Shown: positions 7,303 through 13,324 of the stretch, piece after piece
Numbering within the stretch: the stretch's first letter is position 1
Layout of the letters: each line of letters begins with the position of its first letter
Source: Lachnospiraceae bacterium
GTDB taxonomy: Bacteria; Bacillota; Clostridia; Lachnospirales; Lachnospiraceae
Length of the DNA: 46,934 nt
Direction: 5' to 3'
NCBI GenBank assembly: GCA_017935565.1
Contig: JAGBHK010000003.1
Location: forward strand, 1 to 46,934
Notes under the pieces: model-generated
The model's database searches: none
What the model saw: only the letters and a program-made list of their open reading frames with translations
What the model was told of the DNA's origin: nothing
Program-made: the position numbers and the translations under genes

Positions 7303-8062
7303 CTTCTTTCATTTCTAATATAGATTTAATTTTCTCTTTTATTATTCTAGAGTTTTCGCCAGATTGTATGGATAAAACCCCTTCTATGGTTAACTCCATA
7401 ATGAGAGTTTCTTGTTCACTATTTTTTTCGAGTTTTCTAGCAATAGGGGTACAAATCCAATTAGCAATTACAGAACCGTATAATGTGGTAATTAGTGCTA
7501 AAGACATATTAGGACCGATTGCGTTCATATTATTACCCATAGATTTCATCATATTAATTAGTCCTAGAAGAGTACCGACCATTCCCCATGCTGGAGCGCA
7601 AGATGCAAAATCATTCCAAAAACGGATGTTTTTTAAGTTCCTCTCATTTTTGTGAAAGAGTTCGTTTTCTAAAATGTCTTTTACGAGGTCTGGGTCTGTT
7701 CCATCAACTATAAGTCGTATGCCTTTGTTTAAAAATGGATTTTCAATGGTTTCTGATTTTTCTTCAAGACTTAATAAGCCTTCTTTTCTAGCTATATCTG
7801 ACATCTCTAATATTTTTATTGTAATATCTTCAGGTTTGGTGTTTGGAAGTTTAAAAGCATTTACAAAACTTTTAAAGCCTGATAAATAGTCATTGAAGGA
7901 GTCTGCCATTGTTAAAACGGCAAACAAACTTCCTCCTAATGTAACTAAAAGCGATGGGATATGTACAAAATTCATAATAGTCCCTATACCACCATTTGAA
8001 GCAATACCAAATAAAATAGCTAAAAAGCATAATAAAAATCCTGATAGTGCTGCTATATTCAA
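7283..8062 (-). CDS. motA: Flagellar motor stator protein MotA (orphan)
   Basis: This 259-residue membrane protein of the MotA/TolQ/ExbB proton-channel family normally forms the stator ring with MotB. Four hydrophobic segments are seen, at about 5-25, 34-52, 155-178 and 185-208. The two channel prolines are present, in CAPAWGMVGTLLG (near 157) and in the TM4 region IGPNMSLALITTLYG. A charged cytoplasmic loop (about 55-150) and tail are normal. The start is TTG at 8062, nine bases after GGAGG; no ATG fits. No motB is adjacent. It lies 16 bases downstream of the XRE-MotA-like gene and is probably co-transcribed with it. Confidence 0.88.
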   Translation of the reverse strand: MNIAALSGFLLCFLAILFGIASNGGIGTIMNFVHIPSLLVTLGGSLFAVLTMADSFNDYLSGFKSFVNAFKLPNTKPEDITIKILEMSDIARKEGLLSLEEKSETIENPFLNKGIRLIVDGTDPDLVKDILENELFHKNERNLKNIRFWNDFASCAPAWGMVGTLLGLINMMKSMGNNMNAIGPNMSLALITTLYGSVIANWICTPIARKLEKNSEQETLIMELTIEGVLSIQSGENSRIIKEKIKSILEMKEEKEDDS

Positions 8063-8078
8063 TTAGTTATGCCTCCAT

Positions 8079-8810
8079 TCATTCTTCATATAGTTTTAAA
8101 CTTAATATTTTGCAAAATGGTAATAAAACTAATACCATAATTAAACTATATAAAATAGACAATATTGCAACAGCGAGATTTGGACCTAATAATTCTCGGT
8201 TTTCTAGTAAACCTAAAACGGTAACTACAGCTAATAAAGAAGATATTAGTCCTGATACGATAATGCTACAAATTCCTAATTTAATGGCAGAGTAAGCTCG
8301 CCTGATTTCGCATTTATTTTTAGAGGATTTACTAAAGCAAATTGGAAAAGCCCTAAAAAAATCTTTTAAAGAACCAGACATAATCATAATAATTAATGTG
8401 AAGGCTAGTATTGGAATAAAACTATAAATATCTAAAAACCAATATATAGAGCCGTTCATTGATATAACAAGTAACCAAATCCAACTTAATAGTAGAATTA
8501 TTGAAATGGCAACAGTGATTGTTTTAGTAGTGGGATTTTTTGAATCTTTTATTAAATTTACCATATTTTCTTCCGCCTTTCCGTGATAGTCATCTATGGA
8601 AAGTTTCTCGCCGGAAAGTAATTCGTTTACATTAATATTTAAAATTTCGCACAATTTTAAAAGGATTGAATTATCGGGCATACTTTTGCCACATTCCCAT
8701 TTAGAAACGGCCTTATCACTTATTCCAATCAGTTCAGCTAATTGTTTTTGAGTGAGATTTTTTTCTTTACGCATTTCGGCAATGAACTTTCCTATTTTAA
8801 TTTGATCCAT
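8079..8810 (-). CDS. XRE-family regulator with a MotA-like membrane domain
   Basis: Residues 6-62 form a Cro/C1-type HTH (LTQKQLAELIGISDKAVSKW). After a linker there are about four hydrophobic segments (about 97-118, 122-146, 172-203, 212-240). The second half resembles the MotA encoded 16 bases downstream. WFLDIYSFIPILAFTL then SGSLKDFFRAF aligns with the MotA TM2 region, and LLGPNLAVAILSILYS with IGPNMSLALITTLYGS of MotA TM4. The TM3 proline of MotA (APAW) is absent. The start at 8810 is chosen for AGAGGT upstream; a longer frame to 8894 has no ribosome-binding site. A membrane-tethered regulator of the motA operon is inferred. Confidence 0.75.
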   Translation of the reverse strand: MDQIKIGKFIAEMRKEKNLTQKQLAELIGISDKAVSKWECGKSMPDNSILLKLCEILNINVNELLSGEKLSIDDYHGKAEENMVNLIKDSKNPTTKTITVAISIILLLSWIWLLVISMNGSIYWFLDIYSFIPILAFTLIIMIMSGSLKDFFRAFPICFSKSSKNKCEIRRAYSAIKLGICSIIVSGLISSLLAVVTVLGLLENRELLGPNLAVAILSILYSLIMVLVLLPFCKILSLKLYEE

Positions 8811-8934
8811 GTGAGATACCTCTTTTCTATATATTGTTGTACAACTTTGATAGCATAAATGTATCACATTTTTATTTAAGGGTAAACCTACCATTGGTAG
8901 AGTTGCGGTAGAAATAGAATTGCTAATAATATCT

Positions 8935-8965
8935 ATTTGACGCGCGTCAAATAAAGTTGTATAAT
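8935..8965 (+). promoter_or_regulatory. Promoter and palindromic operator of the HipA-type module
   Basis: ATTTGACGCGCGTCAAAT (8935-8952) is an 18-bp perfect palindrome that contains the -35 hexamer TTGACG (8937-8942). TATAAT (8960-8965) follows after 17 bases. The palindrome is the obvious binding site for the HTH-bearing partner protein and would give autorepression, as in hip operons. Confidence 0.75.
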
Positions 8966-8999
8966 GATGTTAAAAAATAGTTGCTTTGGAGGTGATAAA

Positions 9000-9821
9000 A
9001 TGAATCAAAAGGTAATTGTAGAGAAGCAAGACCTCACATATCTTAGATGGTCGCATGCAAGAAATTCAAGTGGAACAGCAGGGACATTTTTAAAGTCACA
9101 ATCGGTATTATCTGGTGAAAAGATATATTATAAGTTGTCAAATTATGATAGCGAAAAAGGAATCATTGGACATGAATGCGTAAATGAAATTATTGTAGAC
9201 CGTTTGCTTACTATTTTGGGAGTAGAACATTTAGAATATCAACTTATTCATGCAGATATAGAAATAGATGGGAAAATTTATGATACATGGTTATGTGCGT
9301 CAAGAGATTTTAAAGCTAGAGGAGAAACTAAAACTGCGTTGGATAATTATTATCAGATTAATAAGAAAGAAAATGAATCGCGTTATGATTTTTGCGTGAA
9401 TAATGGTTGGAAGAAGTATATTGATACAATGCTGGTGATAGATTACCTGATATTAAATAGAGATAGACATGGTGCGAATATAGAAGTTCTTAGAAATGGG
9501 CGCAAGAAAATAATAAGAATTGCTCCTTTGTTTGATCATGGTTTGTCTTTGTTATGTTCATGTTATAGCGATGTGGAAGTTGAGAAGTTTGATATATTGG
9601 AAGATAAACCTTGTCAAAATTTTATTGGTAGTCGTTCTACTTTTGATAATTTAAATCTTGTTAAAGACAAAAGTGATGTGTTCCAATCTATATTAAGATT
9701 ACAAGATAAAGAAACACTATTTGCAGATTTAGAATTGGTATTATCAGAAAAACATTTGAATAAGATATGGGATATGATATGGGCAAGGTGGTGTGAATAT
9801 GAAAAGTTATGCAATTTATGA
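9000..9821 (+). CDS. HipA/HipT-like Ser/Thr kinase-fold protein
   Basis: This 273-residue cytoplasmic protein carries the HipA kinase core without the usual N-subdomain. A Gly/Ser-rich loop (NSSGTAGTFLKS, 22-33) sits where HipA binds the ATP phosphates. The likely ATP-binding Lys is near 45 (YYKLS), the catalytic loop is LNRDRHGAN (152-160), and the metal-binding motif is PLFDHG (176-181). HipA-family toxins phosphorylate translation factors; the substrate here is unknown. The ATG at 9000 follows GGAGGTG. It is first in a two-gene operon and overlaps the next gene by 23 bases. A regulatory or DNA-element kinase role cannot be excluded. Confidence 0.75.
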   Translation: MNQKVIVEKQDLTYLRWSHARNSSGTAGTFLKSQSVLSGEKIYYKLSNYDSEKGIIGHECVNEIIVDRLLTILGVEHLEYQLIHADIEIDGKIYDTWLCASRDFKARGETKTALDNYYQINKKENESRYDFCVNNGWKKYIDTMLVIDYLILNRDRHGANIEVLRNGRKKIIRIAPLFDHGLSLLCSCYSDVEVEKFDILEDKPCQNFIGSRSTFDNLNLVKDKSDVFQSILRLQDKETLFADLELVLSEKHLNKIWDMIWARWCEYEKLCNL

Positions 9822-10608
9822 TGAAGACTTGAATAGAACTTCTGCGGTGGGCTATTTATTTTATTACGAAAAGTCTAGTAGTTTTATAATAGAATTATGT
9901 GATGACCTAAATGAATGGGATGCTCCATTATTGTTTCAAAATTACGTAAAGCGAGGGATATATACTATTTCAAGAGATGTAAGTCTCATGTGGGTTAGGG
10001 AAAGAGTGATTCCCAGTGGTAGACAAAATATTGGAAGTATTTTAAAAAACCATAAACTAAAAAAATATAACGAAATGTCTCTTCTTTTGTTATCAAGGGG
10101 AAAATGTATACAGGATGGTTGCTATATCGTTCAGGCGGAGGATATACCGGAAGATATAAAGGAGAGAATGAAAAAAAATGTTCTGGATTGTTTTGTAACT
10201 GAAGGCAACCAACTTGTTTGTATGTTTAAAGATAATACTGTACGAGTGGTGGATATAGAAAAACTTATTGAAAAGTATAGGGATATTTCTTATGTTTTAA
10301 AAAAGAAAGAACTTATGGATAGTGTAAAAGTGGGTGTTGGGGGGTACAGTATTTTGTTTAATGATTCAATTGAAATTCAGACATATGATTTGAGGAAAAT
10401 TGGTGTATTGTTGCCTTTATCTACAAAGGATTTTTGCAATTTTATTAAAAAAAATGTTGTTGATACATCGACCGCATGTGATGTGTTACAGTGTTCAAGG
10501 CAAAATCTATCATATTTAGTTAATGAGAGAAAAATTGAGCCAATTATTTATGGTACTAAAGAGAATTTATATCTAAAAGGAGAAATTGAAAGAGTTATGA
10601 ATGAGTAG
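9799..10608 (+). CDS. HipS-like / DUF2442-like / HTH partner of the HipT-like kinase
   Basis: I see three parts in 269 residues. Residues 1-115 include SLMWVRERVIPSGRQNI and a YNEMSLLLLSRGKCIQDGCY stretch. These recall the HipA N-subdomain, which is the HipS antitoxin in tripartite systems. Residues 140-205 resemble DUF2442 (FKDNTVRVVDIEKLIEK). Residues 215-269 form a likely helix-turn-helix (DTSTACDVLQCSRQNLSYLV). The start at 9799 is supported by AAGGTGG upstream, and the 23-base overlap suggests translational coupling and a fixed ratio with the kinase. It is probably the antitoxin or regulator that binds the 8935-8952 palindrome. Domain boundaries are by eye. Confidence 0.6.
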   Translation: MKSYAIYDEDLNRTSAVGYLFYYEKSSSFIIELCDDLNEWDAPLLFQNYVKRGIYTISRDVSLMWVRERVIPSGRQNIGSILKNHKLKKYNEMSLLLLSRGKCIQDGCYIVQAEDIPEDIKERMKKNVLDCFVTEGNQLVCMFKDNTVRVVDIEKLIEKYRDISYVLKKKELMDSVKVGVGGYSILFNDSIEIQTYDLRKIGVLLPLSTKDFCNFIKKNVVDTSTACDVLQCSRQNLSYLVNERKIEPIIYGTKENLYLKGEIERVMNE

Positions 10609-10753
10609 GTATAAAATCCCAAGATTTACAGATAATAGAACTAGAACAAAGAAAATGTTGAAAACTTGGTTCTTAGATGACATAGAAAATGTAAATGGAG
10701 GCAAAGTAAATGAAAGCAACAGGAATAGTTCGTCGAATAGACGAACTTGGTAG
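10601..10753 (+). CDS. Possible 50-residue basic peptide
   Basis: The ATG overlaps the stop region of the HipS-like gene (ATGAGTAG). The frame runs 50 codons, the last third inside spoVT in another frame. The product is rich in Lys, Arg and Asn (RFTDNRTRTKKMLKTWF). There is no ribosome-binding site at normal spacing, so it would depend on reinitiation after the upstream stop. It may be a chance frame; no family is recognised. Confidence 0.25.
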   Translation: MSRYKIPRFTDNRTRTKKMLKTWFLDDIENVNGGKVNESNRNSSSNRRTW

Positions 10754-11249
10754 AATAGTAGTACCAAAGGAGATTAGAAGAACTCTTAGGATACGAGAGG
10801 GTGACCCTATGGAAATATTTACAGATACTGAAGGTAAAGTTATTCTCAAAAAATATTCGCCAATTGAAGATATTTTGGAACATGCTAAGCAGGCAGCAGA
10901 GGTTGTTGCAAGAATTACGGGGATGGGTGTTATTATTACTGACAGAGATCAAGTTATAGCGGTATCTGGCTCGGCAAAGAGAGATGATATTGGAAGAAAT
11001 ATTAGTAGTACTTTGGAAGAATTTATGAAAGAAAGAAGAAATGTTAATTCTACAAAGGGTGACAGAAAGATAGAAATAGTAGCTGGTGAAGAAGCGGTTG
11101 AGGGCGAACAAGTTATATGTCATATTCTTTCTGATAGTGATGTTATTGGTAGTATTATTATTGTTTCTAAAGATAAGACTATAACTGAAGTGGAAAGTAA
11201 ACTTGCATTGATGGTTTCTATGTTTTTGGGAAGACAATTAGAGGCATAA
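10710..11249 (+). CDS. spoVT: Stage V sporulation protein T (AbrB-GAF regulator)
   Basis: This 179-residue DNA-binding regulator acts in the forespore late in sporulation. Residues 1-50 are an AbrB swapped-hairpin domain (GIVRRIDELGRIVVPKEIRR). Residues 60-178 are a GAF-like domain, matching full-length SpoVT. The ribosome-binding site GGAGG lies 11 bases upstream. It is the first gene of the conserved spoVT-to-ftsH block. A terminator follows directly, so it is probably monocistronic or the tail of the HipA-type transcript. Confidence 0.93.
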   Translation: MKATGIVRRIDELGRIVVPKEIRRTLRIREGDPMEIFTDTEGKVILKKYSPIEDILEHAKQAAEVVARITGMGVIITDRDQVIAVSGSAKRDDIGRNISSTLEEFMKERRNVNSTKGDRKIEIVAGEEAVEGEQVICHILSDSDVIGSIIIVSKDKTITEVESKLALMVSMFLGRQLEA

Positions 11250-11273
11250 AAAGGAGTGAAAATACTCCTTTTT
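11248..11273 (+). terminator. Terminator after spoVT
   Basis: AAAAAGGAGT (11248-11257) pairs perfectly with ACTCCTTTTT (11264-11273) over a 6-base loop. The hairpin starts at the spoVT stop codon. Confidence 0.82.
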
Positions 11274-11368
11274 ACATAGCAAAATAGCAATTTGTTCAAA
11301 AAAAAGGCGTAAATTTCTCTAAATTTCACAAAATTTTTGAGAAAATGCGTTAAAATTCGTATTTTTTC

Positions 11369-11397
11369 TTGACAAATGCTTATAAAGAGTTTATAAC
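11369..11397 (+). promoter_or_regulatory. Promoter of hup
   Basis: TTGACA (11369-11374), 17 bases, TATAAC (11392-11397). This predicts a leader of about 80 bases before the hup ATG, consistent with strong expression of a nucleoid protein. Confidence 0.75.
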
Positions 11398-11486
11398 TAG
11401 AGGTAGGGTAAGAGTTACATAAATGTACCCGTGACAAATTCACAGTAGTGTGAAAATAAATGAATTACACAGAGAGGAGTTCAATC

Positions 11487-11777
11487 ATGAACAAAGCTGA
11501 ATTAGTAGCAGCAATCGCTGCAAAGACAGAATTATCAAAGAAGGATTCTGAGAAAGCATTAAAGGCTTTCATCGAAGTAGTAACAGAAGAATTAAAGAAA
11601 GGTGGCAAAGTTCAGTTAGTTGGCTTTGGTTCTTTCGAAGTTGCTAAGAGAAGCGCAAGAACAGGTAGAAACCCACAGACAGGTAAGGAAATGAAGATCG
11701 CAGCTTCTAAGGCTCCTAAGTTCAAAGCTGGTAGAGGCTTAAAGGATGCTGTTAACGCTTCTAAGAAGAAAAAATAA
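11487..11777 (+). CDS. hup: HU family DNA-binding protein
   Basis: This is a 96-residue histone-like dimeric DNA-bending protein of the nucleoid. The start [13 protein letters not shown] is at 11487 behind GAGGAG; an upstream in-frame ATG at 11460 lacks this support. The signature [20 protein letters not shown] (about 46-65) is the DNA-intercalating arm region. The C-terminus ends in a short Lys run. It has its own promoter and terminator. Codon use is more biased than in the neighbours, with many GCT, AAG and GTT codons, as expected for a highly expressed gene. Confidence 0.95.
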   Translation: MNKAELVAAIAAKTELSKKDSEKALKAFIEVVTEELKKGGKVQLVGFGSFEVAKRSARTGRNPQTGKEMKIAASKAPKFKAGRGLKDAVNASKKKK

Positions 11778-11794
11778 TTTAGCATTTAAAAATG

Positions 11795-11822
11795 AAGTGC
11801 CGCTTTTATAGCGGCACTTTCT
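11795..11822 (+). terminator. Terminator after hup
   Basis: AAGTGCCGC (11795-11803) pairs with GCGGCACTT (11811-11819), followed by TTCTAT. It is a strong GC stem just after the gene. Confidence 0.8.
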
Positions 11823-11845
11823 ATATGTAGAAAAGGTGATTAGAA

Positions 11846-12085
11846 ATGAGATTAGACAAGTATTTAAAAGTTTCAAGACTTATAAAAAGAAGAACAGTAG
11901 CTAATGAAGCGTGCGATGCAGGAAGGGTGTTTGTAAACGACAAACCAGCCAAAGCATCAGTTAGTGTAAAAGTTGGGGATATAATTGAGATTCAGTTTGG
12001 TACAAGAAATGTTAAGGTTGAAGTTACAACTGTGGCTGAAACAGTTAAGAAAGAAGAAGCAAAAGAAATGTACAGGGAATTGTAA
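11846..12085 (+). CDS. rqcP: S4 domain RNA-binding protein RqcP (YabO/Hsp15 family)
   Basis: This 79-residue protein consists of a single S4 RNA-binding domain (MRLDKYLKVSRLIKRRTVAN ... GRVFVNDKPAK). In Bacillus the orthologue YabO/RqcP binds stalled 50S subunits and helps RqcH add alanine tails. Position before yabP/yabQ/divIC matches the Bacillus and clostridial order. The ribosome-binding site AAAGGTGA precedes the ATG. Confidence 0.88.
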   Translation: MRLDKYLKVSRLIKRRTVANEACDAGRVFVNDKPAKASVSVKVGDIIEIQFGTRNVKVEVTTVAETVKKEEAKEMYREL

Positions 12086-12146
12086 TATTTCATAATGAAT
12101 TTGAATATATTTAAATTAAATTATTAGGGCAACATAGAGGATTAAT

Positions 12147-12425
12147 ATGGAGGAAAAAATTGAAAAGAAGGGGCATAAATTGCAACTGAATGATAGGAAG
12201 CAGGGCATAATATCTGGGGTTAAGGATGTTATTTCTTTTGACCCAGAAGTTGTTTTGTTGGATACATATTTAGGTTTGTTGACTATTAAAGGAAAAGATT
12301 TGCATGTAAAACGACTTACGCTTGAAAGAGGAGAAGTCGATATTGAAGGAGAGATTGACAGTTTTCTATATACCGAATCAAAGAGCGCGAAGAGAGCTGC
12401 ATTTGCCTCTAGATTGTTTAAATGA
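12147..12425 (+). CDS. yabP: Sporulation protein YabP
   Basis: This 92-residue protein of the YabP/YqfC family is needed for spore development in Bacillus. It shows the family pattern of an N-terminal basic segment, then GVKDVISFDPEVVLLDTYLGLLTIKGKDLHV-type beta strands (no transmembrane helix), then LTLERGEVDIEG. It precedes yabQ, with a 4-base ATGA overlap. Confidence 0.9.
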   Translation: MEEKIEKKGHKLQLNDRKQGIISGVKDVISFDPEVVLLDTYLGLLTIKGKDLHVKRLTLERGEVDIEGEIDSFLYTESKSAKRAAFASRLFK

Positions 12426-12874
12426 TGGGCGATTTTATAATAAATGATGCAATGTTATTTTTAGATGCTCTGATATGCGGAATGATTATTGCAGTTGCAT
12501 ATGACATTTTGAGGCTTTTTAGAAATATTATTCCACATTTAATATTTTTTGTTAATGTAGAAGATTTTGTATTTTGGAATATCGCGGGTATTTATTTTTT
12601 TGCAGTGATGTTTAGTGCAAATAATGGTGTTTTGCGGGGCTTTTTCTTGATTGGAACAATTTTAGGTGCGTATGTTTATAAAAAGTCGTTTGGTGAATTA
12701 TTATTTGGATTATTGACCTTGGGAATTAATTACATTATTAATAATCTATTGAAAAAACCTATCAATAAAGTTATAATAAAAGCTATAAAAGCAAAGGAGT
12801 TATCTGATGGCGGAACAGAGAAGAAAAAAAGCTGTGAGCACAAGAGTTGCCACAAGAAAAAAGAAATCAAATAA
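12422..12874 (+). CDS. yabQ: Sporulation membrane protein YabQ
   Basis: This 150-residue membrane protein is required for spore cortex formation in Bacillus. Four hydrophobic stretches are visible (about 8-28, 35-60, 65-85, 90-112), with the family motif AVAYDILRLFRNIIPH. The C-terminal tail is basic and Cys/His-bearing. The start at 12422 overlaps the yabP stop; a second ATG at 12425 is equally possible. The 3' end runs 68 bases into divIC, an unusually long overlap, so the last 22 residues may be non-conserved. Confidence 0.82.
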   Translation: MMGDFIINDAMLFLDALICGMIIAVAYDILRLFRNIIPHLIFFVNVEDFVFWNIAGIYFFAVMFSANNGVLRGFFLIGTILGAYVYKKSFGELLFGLLTLGINYIINNLLKKPINKVIIKAIKAKELSDGGTEKKKSCEHKSCHKKKEIK

Positions 12875-13136
12875 ATTAGGCATTTTTGTTACTGTTGTTG
12901 CATCTCTCGCCATTGTTGTAGCGATTTCTTTCCAAAACAATAAATTGGAGCAAAAACTTGAAAAACTAAAACTTGAAGAAGAAAATTATCAGGAATTATT
13001 AGATAAAGAGCAGGATAGAACAGCTGAACTTGAGGAAAAGGCCAAGTATGTTAAGACTAAAGCTTATATAGAAGAGACGGCTAAAAAGCTTGGTTTGGTT
13101 TATCCTGATGAGATTATATTTAAACCTAAAAACTAG
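12807..13136 (+). CDS. divIC: Septum formation initiator DivIC/FtsB family
   Basis: This 109-residue bitopic division protein has a short basic cytoplasmic N-terminus, one membrane helix (about 24-42), then a coiled coil (about 46-85, LEQKLEKLKLEEENYQELL). It ends with the FtsB/DivIC-type KLGLVYPDEIIFKP segment. Its usual partners are DivIB/FtsQ and FtsL. The ATG is preceded by AAAGGAG at good spacing, inside the yabQ frame. A terminator follows. Confidence 0.85.
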   Translation: MAEQRRKKAVSTRVATRKKKSNKLGIFVTVVASLAIVVAISFQNNKLEQKLEKLKLEEENYQELLDKEQDRTAELEEKAKYVKTKAYIEETAKKLGLVYPDEIIFKPKN

Positions 13137-13175
13137 GACGGCAAGTAATTTACTTGACCGTCTTAATTTTTTTTA
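13137..13175 (+). terminator. Terminator after divIC
   Basis: GACGGCAAGTAA (13137-13148) pairs with TTACTTGaCCGTC (13150-13162, one bulge), followed by TTAATTTTTTTT. It ends the rqcP-yabP-yabQ-divIC transcript. Confidence 0.85.
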
Positions 13176-13324
13176 ACTGATTAAATTCGATTCAAAAGTA
13201 TTATTCTGATTGAAAATGTCTTGAAAAAATCATATTTATCCACTTTCGTTTGACAAAAAAAGTTTTGTACAGGATATATAATTTCCAACGAAAAATTTAT
13301 TGCCAAGGGCAGAAAGGTGGAAAA

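Noticed and set aside
9000-10608. Recently transferred genomic island
   Set aside because: Codon use and AT content match the neighbours, and no integrase, tRNA insertion or flanking repeats were found, so transfer cannot be claimed.
10641-11237. Minus-strand 198-codon frame opposite spoVT
   Set aside because: Low-complexity Asn/Tyr/Phe-rich shadow of spoVT with no initiation site.
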